Shown: positions 22,701 to 33,235 of the stretch, piece after piece
How positions within the stretch are numbered: position 1 is the stretch's first letter
Layout of the letters: each line of letters starts with the position of its first letter
NCBI RefSeq assembly: GCF_050624435.1
Contig: NC_134537.1
Coordinates: 12,644,584-12,708,583, forward strand
DNA: 64,000 nt
Source: Tenrec ecaudatus
Lineage: Eukaryota > Chordata > Mammalia > Afrosoricida > Tenrecidae
Direction of reading: 5' to 3'
Made by a program: the position numbers and the translations under genes
Notes under the pieces: model-generated
Told to the model about the DNA's origin: nothing
The model's database searches: none
Seen by the model: only the letters and a program-made list of their open reading frames with translations

Positions 22701-24687
22701 AAGCAAGCTGCTAACGTCTGGGAGGCGCAAGCAGCCTTCTCCAGGAAGGAATAAGAACGTGTGCCCACTGAGCAGAGGGCTGTGGGTGGAAGGAGACACG
22801 TGTGGAAAGCACCCAGAAGCCCCTCTGGGAAAGCCCCAGAACTCGGCCAGTGAACGCTGTGTGTGAGGCCGTGCAGAGGAGGAGGGAGGGGTGGACCCGG
22901 CACATCCAGGCAGCCCACAGTGGAAGTCTGACGCCTGTCTGCGCCCCCCACTTTGTCCCTGGGAGCACACACCCCACTCCCACCTATGCCGGGGCGGGCC
23001 CGTGCCTGCAGCTGAACTTCACCTAAAGTCAAGCTGCTGATGGTGTAGCCAGCCACCGCCTGGCAGGCTCCGAAGCGGAAGAACAGGTAGACTTTCAGGC
23101 TGTTAACGAAGGCTGTGCCGAAGCCGAAGACCATCAGCCCCAGCAGCGAAAGGAGGCTGGTGTAGTAGCGGCCCAGCCTACAGGCACAGGAAGGGGTGGC
23201 ACCAGGCACCTCCTCTCCCCACCCACCTCTGAGGTTCTCCAGGAGGGCCCCTCCCCCACCCTCAGTGAGAACTCTAGGGGACTCACTTGTCACATAGGAG
23301 CCCGAAGGTAATAGATCCCAGCAGGAGGCCCAGCATGTACACCGCCAGCACCAATTCTCTGGGAGGTTCTTGGCCACACACCAGGTCAAACTGTGGGTGA
23401 GACCCAGGGATTGGCCACTGGCCTGCAGCCGAGGTCAGCAGTCTGCGTCCAGAGACGGTGATCCCCCCACCCCCGGGGGGGGGGGCCTTTAAAGAGAAGC
23501 GGCCTGTGACCCAGGGAGTCAGGACTCTGGGAGTGTACAGCAGGCATTCTCAATCTGCACTTGGCTGGCCCAGGAGCTAGACTTGAAGAGATAGCCAGAG
23601 GCACAGGCCGTGAGCAGGGGAGGTCCCTCAGGCAGGCCTGGGGCACTGAGGACTGTCCCCTCCACACAGGCGCTAGGGTCCAGCCTAGAGCGGCACAGGT
23701 GGTGTGTGGAGGGCCCAAGCTGACCCAGTGGTTGTGCTGGAACCTGCCTGACATGGTGGTTTAGCTGCAAGGCCAGCACCAAGCCCCTGAACAGAGGAAG
23801 CCGTGGCAGTCGGCGCTCACAAAGTGACAGCCTGGGAAATCCTATGGAGCAGAACTGCTCTGTCCTAGAGGGTTGCTATGAGCTGGCATGACCCCATGGC
23901 TCTGGGTTTGGTTTGGGGCTTTGTCGAGGGGCCCAGTTTGCAGTTCAGGCTGAGAATACCTGTGAGGTGTGCCAGGCAGAAGCGCTCCTTTCCCAGGGGG
24001 CTCTCTGCCTGCTGAGAGTTCAGAGCTTGCCACCCTGACAGGAGAAGCACTTCCCCAGGCAAATGACAGCCCTGTATCCCAGCACTCACCCCTCCACCCA
24101 AATTCCTCTAGCATCCTGCCTAGGGAAGCTGGTCTGCTGGGTTTGTGCCCTGACACTGGGTCCCCTCTTCAGGGTGGCCTGGGGCCAATGCCTTCCGGGC
24201 CTCAGTTTCCTCACATGCTGGGTGGGTGGGGGGGGCACATGGGTAGCTACAGACAGCTCAGGACAAGGCCCACCTCTTCTGCCAGCAGTCGTTTCTTGGA
24301 CTCAGGGTAGATCCACCCATTGTAGCAGCTTTCTGTGTGGTTGAGGCCAAATTGGATGATGGAGTCCAGATCCCAGTGCACAGGTGAGTACTGGAGACAA
24401 GTCAGGAAGCTGCCGTTGGACTCTCGGGGCAGGGTCAGGTTCAGCTGCTCGGCCTCGGACAAGTTGGGGCCCACGGTCAGGATCCAGCTGGTGTTGCAGT
24501 AGGCCTGCTGGGCCGCGAACACGAAGGTGTCGGCAACCATGAAGAAGGCCGACAGCATGTTGGGGATGAAGGTGAGGGCAACCAGCCTCCGCTGGAAGTT
24601 TCCAAACGCCCCCACTGCACGCAGGATGTCCACAAACTTGTCCTCCGTGACGTACGTGCCGTCCCCCATGCCCTGCAGCAGCATATC
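13395..24687 (-). CDS. SLC22A14: SLC22A14, organic cation/anion transporter-like MFS protein (5' exon not found)
   Basis: SLC22A14 is a 12-helix major facilitator protein; in mouse it is needed for sperm function and is reported to carry riboflavin in sperm mitochondria (family knowledge). Ten exons join in frame: 24274-24687, 23287-23390, 23023-23177, 22100-22268, 17677-17797, 17295-17392, 16884-17098, 15335-15443, 14522-14728, 13531-13693. Landmarks are a glycosylated first loop (NTS, NLS, NLT, NGS and NHT sequons near residues 64-117), CDKLGRY after helix 2, LPESPRW after helix 6, and YTAELLPT in helix 10-11. From the ATG at 24684 the product is 583 residues; human is 594 and has about 35 more residues at the N-terminus. 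An acceptor precedes this ATG, so an upstream exon must exist. A sheared loop after helix 8 is about 15 residues shorter than in human, and the tail after helix 12 is longer. No disabling change was seen. Confidence 0.93.
13531..13693 (-). CDS. SLC22A14: SLC22A14 terminal coding exon
   Basis: Acceptor CTCCTCAG|CTTACAG, TAG at 13531-13533. It encodes a 54-residue hydrophilic tail (KDMNLESCVDAANVLTDDSS and on to SNLPK). Part resembles the human end KDMKTKETSSDDV; the remainder extends beyond it. A (GA)n tract sits just before the acceptor. Confidence 0.85.
13712..13740. repeat. (CT)n microsatellite before the last SLC22A14 exon
   Basis: About 14 CT units, (GA)n in transcript sense, roughly 20 bp upstream of the acceptor. 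Confidence 0.9.
14522..14728 (-). CDS. SLC22A14: SLC22A14 coding exon 9
   Basis: The exon is 207 bp and encodes ATGLGVLCLPLMIGAILALT through the last helix to CCLLPELHDELFSDKEHVPE. Confidence 0.92.
15335..15443 (-). CDS. SLC22A14: SLC22A14 coding exon 8
   Basis: The exon is 109 bp with acceptor GCCACAG|AGTTGAAA and donor CTCAG|GTGCTG. It encodes ELKFMVLLIVLLGEVSLANS and YTAELLPTALR. The roughly 15 residues that human has between helix 8-9 and this block are absent. Confidence 0.9.
16505..16650 (+). repeat. AfroSINE, degraded
   Basis: TAGCCCTGGAGGCGCCTGTA through AAGATGAGTCTTTCTGCTCC, in SLC22A14 intron 7. Confidence 0.65.
16884..17098 (-). CDS. SLC22A14: SLC22A14 coding exon 7
   Basis: The exon is 215 bp, the same as in SLC22A13. 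It encodes FTISYSYLTLNLKVEDFGLN through SGRKWTLAVTLL to LLIPQ (helices 7-9). Confidence 0.93.
17295..17392 (-). CDS. SLC22A14: SLC22A14 coding exon 6
   Basis: The exon is 98 bp and encodes LQMPNKQATKTSVLDLCSNR and VILVMSIIW, matching the human LQLPRKK...SVLDFCKNR segment. Confidence 0.92.
17677..17797 (-). CDS. SLC22A14: SLC22A14 coding exon 5
   Basis: The exon is 121 bp and encodes ILPESPRWLLLRGKVEEAKQ, the SLC22 signature plus the start of the central cytosolic loop. A 4.3-kb intron separates it from exon 4. Confidence 0.93.
18763..18925 (-). repeat. AfroSINE, strongly degraded
   Basis: GAATGGAACAGCTCCTTTGG through GGGTTGAAGCCACCAACCTT follows the SINE order with many changes. Confidence 0.4.
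19305..19490 (+). mobile_element. MER5A (hAT-Charlie) remnant
   Basis: GTGTTTTTCAAAGTGGACCA, then GCAGCATCAGCATCCCCTAG and GTCTGAGAAGCACTT match MER5A, an old mammalian DNA transposon. Confidence 0.75.
19966..20125 (-). repeat. AfroSINE, shortened
   Basis: ACCCACTGCCATTGAATCCC through GGAGGTTAGCAGCCCAACGC. Confidence 0.65.
22100..22268 (-). CDS. SLC22A14: SLC22A14 coding exon 4
   Basis: The exon is 169 bp. It encodes TEWLVSEHRVRVVILSHCYF and the helix 5-6 region, ending at the split Trp codon before LPES. Confidence 0.93.
23023..23177 (-). CDS. SLC22A14: SLC22A14 coding exon 3
   Basis: The exon is 155 bp with acceptor CCTGTAG|GCTGGG and donor TTTAG|GTGAAG. It encodes LGRYYTSLLSLLGLMVFGFG and on through helices 3 and 4. 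Confidence 0.93.
23287..23390 (-). CDS. SLC22A14: SLC22A14 coding exon 2
   Basis: The exon is 104 bp, the standard SLC22 length. It starts FDLVCGQEPPRELVLAVYML and ends in CD plus two bases of a Lys codon; it covers helix 2. Confidence 0.93.
23745..23925 (+). repeat. AfroSINE, degraded
   Basis: GTGGTTTAGCTGCAAGGCCA through CTGTCCTAGAGGGTTGCTAT, in SLC22A14 intron 1. Confidence 0.55.
24274..24687 (-). CDS. SLC22A14: SLC22A14 first recognised coding exon
   Basis: Acceptor GATCTCAG|GATATG, donor GAAGAG|GTGGGC. It carries helix 1 (LVALTFIPNMLSAFFMVADT) and the large extracellular loop with cysteines and N-glycosylation sequons. The ATG at 24682-24684 matches a Met near residue 36 of human, so translation may begin further upstream. 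Confidence 0.93.
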
Positions 24688-25056
24688 CTGAGATCAGGAA
24701 AGGGAATTCAGGCTCCTGGAAGAACACTGGGATTCACGTGGCATTACCTGAAGGCCGATGCCTGTTGTAATGCATTCGCAGGAAGGAAGGGGTTCAATCT
24801 CTGCTGACAACACCCCCTAAGTGTCAGAGGTCAGCGTGGCAGCCACTGACCCATCACTAGCCTCTCTGACGTGGAACAACCCTGATTTCAGTCTGGGTGT
24901 TCTCTGTAGGTCCCTTCTCGCTTCAGGTGTTTCTTGGCTAGCATCACTTGCCCTGTATTGACCCACTGACCCCTGTCTTCGGAATGCATTGAAGGTTTAA
25001 AAAAGAAATTTAGAAAACACTGTACTTGTGTTGTGAGTGACTTAAGTTTTGAGAAA

Positions 25057-25546
25057 TGTGGCAGTTACATCATCTGTCAACTTGAGGAAGGGTGGAGTCT
25101 AGCCTGTCAGTCAGGTTGTAGCTTGATGCTCATTTAGAGGCTCAAAGGAGATAAATAGCTCACTGGAGGCCAGAGACACTCTCTCTGCTTGGACTCCCTG
25201 TGAGGCAAGCCACATGGAGCTACACTGATGGAGCAGAGCCCTGGAGCTGGAGGAGCCACGTGGAGACCCACGTCAGTGCTGAGATGCTTCTACCACCACT
25301 GAATCCACAAGACTTTCCACCCACTGGCCTGTGATCTTCCTGCATTCAGCATCATTGTATGTGCTGCGTGAGTCTGAGGAGGAATTTATGGACTAGTATC
25401 AACATATAGGGTAATATTGGACTTACGGATTTGATTTGGACTGGGCTTGGATGTTTTCTTAATGTACCATTGCTCCTTGACACAAAGTTCTCTCTTACAC
25501 ACATGAGTGTATGAATTCGTTTCTCTAGTCCACCCAGACTAACACA
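25057..25546 (+). mobile_element. Solo LTR-like element (fossil)
   Basis: Same family as 8762-9661, TGTGGCAGTTAC to CAGACTAACACA, about 490 bp. Flanks AGAAA and AGGAA (4/5). Confidence 0.7.
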
Positions 25547-25581
25547 AGGAACTCTCCTGCAAATGTGCTACAACGGAAACA

Positions 25582-25602
25582 ACACACACACACACACACA
25601 CA
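25582..25602. repeat. (CA)n microsatellite
   Basis: About ten CA units just downstream of the LTR. Confidence 0.85.
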
Positions 25603-26207
25603 ATGTTTCCAGAGGTACTACCTTCAAAAAACAAACCCAAAAGATCTCTCTGGAGCAGCCAGGAGCTGGGGCCAAGGGGTTGGGTGGCTGGAAGCAGCCT
25701 TGGCCACAGAGGCAGGGAGCCTAGGCTGCTGGAATGTACCACAGCGGTGGGTGAGCACGCAGCCAAAGCGGAAAGGCAGGTGTGGTGGTAATACTGAGTG
25801 TACATATGTTACCTTGGAACTGCAGTAGGTGGGCAAAGGAAGCCTAGAGCTCTCTTTGGTGCCAGAAACCTCAGCAGAGACAAGAAGGTCAGGCGTCGGG
25901 GTGAGCTTGAGAAGCCACACTCCCCAGAAGGGAACACTCCCCTGATGAGCCCTGAGGAGGTCTCCCATGGAATTCAAACCCACGAGGAGGCGCGCCACTC
26001 TGAGAGGCCATGGAAGCAGGAAAAGACAGTCGCAAATGCCGAGGGTGAACAATGCAGAGAGATTACAGAACAGCTCTCTCACAAAGCTGTTCAAAGGTAG
26101 AAAACTCGTGATTTCCAAGATGAACTTAACAACCAGACGCTAAACAGGAAGGCACTGAACTTGTAAAAGTGAGAATTGCAATGGTTGAAATGGAAACACT
26201 AAACTCA

Positions 26208-26440
26208 ACCTCAAAATCACTGCCATCAGGTTGATCCCAACTTAAAACAACCCAACAGGACAGAGCAGAACTCTGCCTTGGCATTCCCCGAGGCTGTAAA
26301 TCTCTCACCCAGAAAATTCACTGCCCTCGATTCCATCCTGACTCATAGGGAACCTGGTAGGGGTGGAACTGCCCCCATGGGTTCCCCAGACTATGTCTTT
26401 TTACGGGAGTAGAAAACCCCATTTTTCCCCTCAGAGCAAC
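26208..26440 (-). repeat. Two adjacent AfroSINE fragments
   Basis: Two successive tail starts (AATCACTGCCATCAGGTTGA and AATTCACTGCCCTCGATTCC), so one partial copy sits beside another. Confidence 0.65.
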
Positions 26441-26754
26441 ATTGCAAGAGAACAGCAAAATTTGGAAACCACGAGGCCTTATGTTCAGAAAACACGAGCC
26501 CCCAAAAGACTATTAAGAAGGAAGCATGGCTAGACACATTGTAATGGAGCTGCAGAACACCGGAAATCCAAAGAAAGAGCTTGAGAGACAGGGAGGGAGA
26601 AGACAGGTCACTGATCAATGCACAGCAGCAAGGAGACGAACAATAGAGGAAGTGGAGAGCATCTTGGAAATGTTGACAACCACACCTAACTTAGAATGGG
26701 TAAAGAAGCAAAATCCAGACAGGTACAGTTACTGAAAAATTGAGGAAGCCTGCC

Positions 26755-26865
26755 AGCAATCAACCCACTGCATCAAGCTGCTTCTGACTCCTAGCGATCC
26801 CTGGGTTTCCGAGGATGGAAATCTCTCTGGGAGCAGAAGTCTCATCTTTCTCGTCAAAAGACCTG
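26755..26865 (-). repeat. AfroSINE fragment
   Basis: CAACCCACTGCATCAAGCTG through GGGAGCAGAAGTCTCATCTT. Confidence 0.55.
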
Positions 26866-27285
26866 TGCATGTGGAATTTCTCACACTGAGCAGGAACATC
26901 CCCTTGGAAAGACAGCTTGAGATGCACCCAGGAGCAATCGGAACCGTCGACCTGTCAGCAAATTCAAATATGTATTTGGATCCAATCATACAAGTCTGTC
27001 TCATTTGCAGAATTTGGAGGAAAAAAGAAAAAGATGCCATGAGGGGCAGCAATCTTAGTGGGATGTAAATTAGGTAGGAGAACAATCAGCCGAAGAAGTC
27101 TAGTCTTTCTGTGGTGCCGGGTGTCAGGAGCCGCGGGATAACTCTGCAAGTCACACGTGCATGGTACCGTTTTCACGCGTCACTGCGCAATCGTAGCAGA
27201 GAACATTCGTGGGGAAGGAGCAGACCAAAGGGAAAGAAAAAATGCCTCAATTCAGGAAATGTCAGAGAGAGAGAAGAAGAAGGAA

Positions 27286-27551
27286 AACACACACACACCC
27301 ACCCCCCCACCCCCCCACACGCACGCGCACACACGCACCCACACACACGCACACACACACACACTCACACACGCACACACACACCCACACACGCACACAC
27401 ACACCCACACACGCACGCACCCACCCACACACACGCACGCATGCACACGCACGCACGCACGCACACACCCACCCACCCACACGCACGCGCACACATGCAC
27501 GCGCGCACACACACACCCCACACGCACGCACGCACACACACACACACACAG
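27286..27551. repeat. Long (CA)n/(CACG)n/(CACC)n array
   Basis: About 265 bp of alternating CA with interspersed G and C variants; open in all frames as His/Thr or Cys/Val repeats only because of composition. Confidence 0.95.
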
Positions 27552-27671
27552 GAAACGTGGGTAGAGTAACCCTGGTGGGAGAAATGAGTGGAGGTTTACG
27601 GTTAATCTCTAGTTAATAAACAGGGATGGCTAGATTTCAATATTGTTTAAACTAATATGGTTTAAAAAAAC

Positions 27672-28005
27672 AGGGTGACCAATACCAAAAAAATCCAACT
27701 TACTGCCATTCAGTTGATTTTGACTCACAGTGACCCTATCGGCCAGGGTAGAACGCGTGTGGTTTTCCGAGACTGTAACCCTTTATGGTACTAGAAAGCC
27801 TCATCTGTCTCCCTCTGAGCAGCTGGCGTATTTGAACTGCCGACCTTCTAGTTAACAGCCCAACACATAATGACTATGCCCCCAGGGCTCCCAGGGTGAC
27901 CAATATTTTCTAGTTTCCCCAGGCCTGTTGTCCTGGTAATAAATTCATAGTGTTTCCTTTCTCTCGCAATGATATTTCAATTTGAATGACAATTTGGTCA
28001 CCGGG
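27672..28005. mobile_element. hAT-like MITE split by an AfroSINE
   Basis: Inverted ends GGGTGACCAA and TTGGTCACCG resemble the element at 6442-6664. The SINE at 27685-27891 interrupts it near its left end. Confidence 0.5.
27685..27891 (-). repeat. AfroSINE with 14-bp target duplication
   Basis: CTTACTGCCATTCAGTTGAT to ATGCCCCCAGGGCTC, flanked by CAGGGTGACCAATA (27671-27684 and 27892-27905), an exact duplication. Confidence 0.9.
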
Positions 28006-28419
28006 TTAGGAGACGCATAACATTAAGGACCCAAGCATGCTGAGAGTCAAAGGATGGAAAGAGCTCCGTTAGGTAAACCATGGAAAGGAAGCTGGTGTAG
28101 CTTTATGACTGCCATGTAAACTAGGTTTAAGACGAAGCATCACTCAGGAGAGATTCACTGTCTAAAGGTCAAAGGTAGGTACACATCACACACCAAATAA
28201 TTTATCCTATGTATATGTATATGCACCTAATATGCCTTTGGATATTTCAAACAACAATGGGTAGAACCCACAGGAGAAACAGTCAGCCCAATATCATAAT
28301 AAACCTCTTTCAATGTTTCAGAAACCTTACAAAACCTTAGCCAAGATATCGATTATTTAAATAACACAATTAAGCTTTCTCTAATTCAGCATCAAAAAAA
28401 TGGCAGTGGCTGGGAATGG

Positions 28420-29480
28420 CCATTCATTAAATTTTGCATCTACCAATGGAAGAAAACAGATTGACTTTTGTCTCTGCGCATTTCCTGATCTAGATATCTA
28501 TCCCCTGCTAGTGGAATCATTCCATATTGATCTTTTCAGCCCAGCTTGTTTTGCTCAGAATCATGTTTTCAAGATTCATCCTTAGCGGACTGCGTACCAG
28601 CATGTCCACAAGTGGGAGGCGGATGGGGAGAAGAAAATTGAAAAGAGCCTCATTTCTTTTGTGGCTGAGCGCGTTTTTTAAATTTGTCTGTTCCACATTT
28701 TATTTATCCAGTAATCTACTTCTGCACATTTGGATTTTATGAATAAAGCATCACTTAGCACACATATATGTTTGAGTCTCTGCTTTCAAGTCTTTGGTTA
28801 CATACTTACTAGAATTGATGGGGATTGGATGGTAATGCTGTTCAATTTTTTTATCAATTTTTTTAAATTAAAGAAACTGCCAAACTTTTTTTAATAGTGA
28901 CATCATCTTACATTCCTACCAACGGCGGACGAGGGTTCCTGGCCCCCCCACCTCTCCAAACTTGTTCCCCATTTTCTGACGACTGTCGTATGAATGAGGT
29001 GAAGTGGTATCTCATTGCGGTCTTGATTTGCATCCTTAGCAAAGTGGGTGACGAGTCAGCAAGGTCAGTAGTTTGAAACCACCTTTCACCTTGGAGAAAG
29101 ATGAGGCTTTCTACTCCTGTAAAGATTTACACTCTCTCAAACTCAAAGAGGCGGTTCCACTCTGTCCTCCAGGGTTACCATGAGCTGGAATGGACTCACT
29201 TATGGCGAGTTTGTTTGTAAGCATCTTTTCCTGTGTTTGCTGGCCATTCACGCAGCTTCTTGGGAAGAATGTATACTTAAGTTCTTTGCCCATTTTTGAA
29301 TTGGGTGTCTCTTTTTTTTCTTAAGGTGCATGAGTTCTTTATTGGTTCTAGATATTAAATCCCTACCAGGTACAGCCACCAACCATTTTATCCCACTTCG
29401 TTGGTTGTATCTTTGTTGATAAAATCCTTTGTTGCTCAAATCATTCTTAATTTTGATTACAGGAAGGTGTCATCCATAGG
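28420..29480 (-). mobile_element. L1M-type LINE 3' region
   Basis: Antisense L1: GCTAGTGGAATCATTCCATA, TGTTTTCAAGATTCATCCTT, and GAAGTGGTATCTCATTGCGG near the 3' end of mammalian L1M. An AfroSINE splits it at 29045-29214. Confidence 0.7.
29045..29214 (+). repeat. AfroSINE inside L1M
   Basis: GTCAGCAAGGTCAGTAGTTT through GGTTACCATGAGCTGGAATG. Confidence 0.8.
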
Positions 29481-29549
29481 AATCCAGTATTAACACTGTA
29501 GAATTATCTATTTTCTCCTAAGAGTTTTATCCAGTTTGTTGATTTCACG

Positions 29550-29790
29550 GAGATGGTGGCACCACAGAACTTGACACTGTCCATACGTGGCTTGATGCAG
29601 CCTTTGGCTCCAGGTCCAGCACATGCACCAGGGGGAGCAGGACCTGGTTGGGGCCGAAGGCAGCCTCTGCACGCGCTGCAGGATGGCCTAGCTGGCCTTC
29701 GACCTGTGCGACTTCTGTGTCTCCCGGAAGCCGTGGATGGCCTGCGCAGGGAGGGCACAGGTCACATCTAAAGGCTCCCCGGGGAGACAT
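29550..29790. other. GC-rich insert of unknown origin
   Basis: About 240 bp of GC-rich sequence stands out from the AT-rich LINE around it and may be a retroposed gene fragment. Short open frames on the minus strand (for example MDSVKFCGATISVKSTNW) did not match anything I know. Confidence 0.25.
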
Positions 29791-29799
29791 TGTCTCTTT

Positions 29800-30480
29800 A
29801 CCAATTTTTACTTCAAATCTCTAGCCTCCTAAACTGTGAATAAATAAAATTTCTTGTTAAGCCACCCACTTGTGAAACTGATGTGATAGCAACACTAAAT
29901 AACTTAGACTTATTCACTTTTCTGTTGAATCAATTGCGACTCACAGTAACCTTCTAGGATAGAGTAGAACTGCCCCTGTGGGTTTCCAAGACTGTCAATA
30001 TCTAAGGGAGTAGAAAACTTGATCTTAAGCCACAGAACAGCTGGTGGCTTTGAACTGCTGAGTGTTTGGTTGGTAGCCTAACGGGCAATCGCCTATGTCA
30101 CTAGTTTGGTAAGGGGAGGGACGCTGCTCTGACAGATACCTAAGATGCGGAAGTGGTTTGGGAATTGGGTAATGGGTAGAGGCTGGAAGTAAAAGTTGAG
30201 ATTGCCTTGAACACTTATGATAGAATTATGGACATCACAGAAAATTCCAATAAGAGCTCAGAAAGCTAGAGAGAAAGTCTCTGTGGTCTTAGATAATACA
30301 TATGGCACCATAAAAACATGTTGTGAGAAATGTGGACATTAAATGTGCTTCTGGCGAAGCTTTAAAAAGAATGATGAGCAAACACATCATTTGATGATAG
30401 AAGAAGGGCAATGCTTTATATATAGTGTGGCAAAGAACATGTTAAATTATGTTCCAGTGTTTGGTGGAAGATAAATCTTG
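29800..30480 (+). mobile_element. MaLR-like (ERVL-MaLR) remnant (fossil)
   Basis: TAAACTGTGAATAAATAAAATTTC then TTAAGCCACCCA resembles the 3' end of a MaLR LTR, and GAAGTGGTTTGGGAATTGGGTAATGG the start of its internal part. Old and heavily decayed; an AfroSINE sits between. Confidence 0.5.
29908..30105 (-). repeat. AfroSINE
   Basis: TGACTCACAGTAACC-type tail through GAGTAGAACTGCCCCTGTGG to CCTATGTCACTAG. Confidence 0.85.
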
Positions 30481-30609
30481 AATGTTCTTCCCTGTATGTT
30501 GTTATCACAAAGTATATTTTTAGTTCAATAATGTAAATTTATAGTTACTTTCACGCCTTTGTTGTTTTGAGTAATGTAGGGCACAACAACAAAATTTTAA
30601 AACCCTAAA

Positions 30610-31185
30610 ACAACAACAAAGCAAGCAAAAATTCTCACAACTGACCAATAAGCGACATCCTGATCGAGAAAAGATTGAAGTTGTTAAGGATGTCATTTAA
30701 TTTGTATTCACAGTCAATGTTCATGAAATTGGAAGTCAAGCATTGCATGGGGCACATCTACGCAAAAGTTTTCTTTTTAAAGGTGTTAAATAGCTAAGTT
30801 GTGATCCTGAGGGTTAAGGTGCACTTGATCCAAGCCAGGTGCCACTAATCACTCCAGATGCATAAGGCAGATGGGTATAAAGGAGGTGTCAGAAGAACTG
30901 ATTTATGAATTATGATGTTGGCCAAGAATCTTGGATATACCATGAACTTCTAAAAAGCATGAGCAAATTTGTGTTTGAGGAACCAGAAGGCTCCTTAGAC
31001 GTAATGATGGTGACAGTTCATTTCACGTCCTGTAGACGTATGATCAGGAGGGGCCAGTTCCTGGAGAAGGACGTCCTGTTTGATAAAGTTGAGAAAAATA
31101 AGAAGATCCTGATTGAGATGGTTGGCACACTGGCTGCAGTAAAGGGTTGGGATATGGCACGGATGGTGGTGGAAGGGGTCTGATA
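30610..31185 (+). mobile_element. RTE/BovB-type LINE fragment
   Basis: GACCAATAAGCGACATCCTG, AGAAAAGATTGAAGTTGTTA, GATGTTGGCCAAGAATCTTG, and ATGATCAGGAGGGGCCAGTT follow the RTE ORF to near its 3' end. Confidence 0.85.
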
Positions 31186-31189
31186 TCAT

Positions 31190-32440
31190 CAACCTGCCAC
31201 CAGGTTGCTGGCTGAATTCCCCAAGGAATCGTCCCGTATCGTGGACTCAGTGTTGGTCTCTTCCTGGTAGGTGGGCACTCAGCAGTCACTGTAGCTACAT
31301 CAGCCTTGCTGAGTGGCAGTCCATGTTATTGACCTTCACCATGGCCACCATGGCCTCTGTTTTCATGAGCCCATGGGCAAGGACGGGAGTGGCTGGAAAA
31401 GAGGGCTGGTATCCATGGAACATATCTTCCTATTTCCATGATTGTTAAAAATCTGCCTCTGCTGAGGTAACCCTTTGGCGAGCATTCATATGAGACATAA
31501 ATAAATTCACTTCTGTTGTTTATCCATAGAGGTCTACCCATACACTTCTTCATCACACCTCCTTGTCACCAATCTTCCAAACATGATCCTTCCAATTCCT
31601 CTCCATCTAGTTGGTCCACAGCCTACGAATCAGTAGATAGCTGCCCATCTGACCACGTCTCCTTCCAAGCAAAATGAACCAACAGATGCATGGCTCGAAG
31701 TTCTGCCCAGGAGAGGATTTCCCTCCACTGCTGTCCTTCAGAGACGTGCTGCTGTGTCCACTTTTGAGTGGTGGCTGCATATCTCGCAGAACCATCTGTC
31801 AACCTCTTCCTCAGCTAACAATTCACAAAGAACTCCTCCTGATGCCATTGGTGCAGGCTGGGAGAGGGAAGGTAACGTGACAGGAGAGGAAACCGTGGTT
31901 GGCATTTGGGTCACTTCTTTGAGCAACTTTCTTGTTCAGGGCCGGTGTGAGTTGAAAGATGGCGCCCTGCTGTGCGTGGCCAACTCTATGATTCCTCTGT
32001 AGTCTGCCATCACCCAGTTCATGGTAGGCAGCTCAGATGGCGAGCTGGCCTGCTGGCTCGTGGTACGGCATACTAACTCTACTTGGGCTCAGTATCTAGC
32101 CAAAAGGAGAATAGTTAGCGGCAGAGAATGGCAGGGCTTTCATCTAAAATCCTAAAGGTTTGTGCTGTGATTCGCCAATAGGGGTCTGGCAAAGACTCCA
32201 AACTGCCTCTCGGCCACTACCACTTGAAGCGCCTTCGGATCTGCTGGATCGTGTGGCTCAGGTGACGAGTGCTGGCACAGCAGCCGGAACCTGCGGCAGA
32301 GCCTTCTCTTCTTTGGGGCCCCACTCAAAACTCTGCACTTGTTGAGTCACGTGATACACAGGCTGGAGTAGCACACCCAAATGGGGGATATGTTGCCTCC
32401 CAAATCCTACAAGACAAGCAGTCCAATTGTCAGGTGCGGA
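31190..32440 (-). mobile_element. Endogenous retrovirus pol remnant (fossil)
   Basis: Minus-strand pieces read FGRQHIPHLGVLLQPVYHVT and SFEWGPKEEKALPQV (end of reverse transcriptase), an RNase H-like stretch, then RPTLSPRYGTIPWGIQPATW and WQVDDIRPLP (start of integrase). Probably ERVL-like. It is broken many times and has no LTR or envelope visible beside it; the RTE LINE abuts its end. Very old. Confidence 0.7.
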
Positions 32441-32587
32441 ATAGATTTGAATAGGCACTTCCCTAAAGAAGACATATGAATTGCAAATAAGAGCATCGCA
32501 GGTCTAGCGTTATTAGTCATTAGGGATATGCAAATTAAGACCACAATGAATCATCACTAAACACCAAGAGAATAGCTACAAAATTTT

Positions 32588-33235
32588 TTTTTTAAAAAAC
32601 CTTTTGATTGTGAAGGCTTATGGAGCAGCACACCAGTTTTACATGTAACAATGCATATTCAATTCCTTTCATCCCATCCGCTGCAACCCCTCCGAGGAGC
32701 TTCTCCTCCATACTTTTTGATTCCATGGCTTCTTTCTTTACTCTCTGTTTTGTCCTGGGTAAACGCAGCTCTTCTCACCTCAAAGAGTTGGTAGTTTTAA
32801 GGTGTGCATACCTCACTCGAGTTAGTGTTCCGCTGCTGTTTGCCTGGAAATTGCGCCTTGCCGGTGAGTTCAGTTCTAGACCCAAATGGTGACCCAGGGC
32901 CATCGTCTTGGTGATTCCATGTCTCTGTCCAATCGTGAAGCCCGGTCTCTTTCATTCTTCTGTGTTCTGCCCCACATTTCCTCCCACTCTACCCTGCAGG
33001 AGGAAGTGGGCATCATCTGCTCCTTCCAGTTTCAGGTTCTACAGACTGATATCCGTGTGGGCCATTAGCCCATCGGGATAATTGTTCTATGTGTCTTCCA
33101 TTTTCATCCCTCTTCTTTCCTCCAGACAGGGAGAGGCCAGTTCCTGCACCTTAGATGGCTGCGCATGCACTTTTGGACTCACCGAAGCCGGACATTTCCT
33201 GTGTGAACTATGGTAGTCCATTTCGGAGCCTGGAG
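32588..33235. other. Unassigned insert in L1M
   Basis: T-rich start at 32585 suggests a retroposon in antisense, but the family was not recognised. Confidence 0.3.

Larger units (their letters stand above)
25960..27110 (+). other. Unidentified retroposed-looking sequence cut by AfroSINE pieces
   Basis: Stretches such as 25980-26190 and 26440-26750 look like decayed coding sequence (charged, Glu/Lys/Gln-rich in more than one frame), separated by AfroSINE pieces at 26208-26305, 26314-26440 and 26755-26865. I do not recognise a parent; a LINE ORF1 or a coiled-coil gene retrocopy are possible. Confidence 0.35.

Noticed and set aside
13531-24687. SLC22A14 as a pseudogene
   Set aside because: All ten exons keep frame, splice sites are canonical and a poly(A) signal is present; only the 5' exon is unidentified.
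27111-27616. His/Thr and Cys/Val repeat proteins
   Set aside because: Translation of the CA-rich simple repeat in several frames.
29550-29790. A short real exon or gene (minus strand, VWTVSSSVVPPSP)
   Set aside because: No match I recognise, no splice context, set within old LINE sequence; listed only as an unassigned GC-rich insert.
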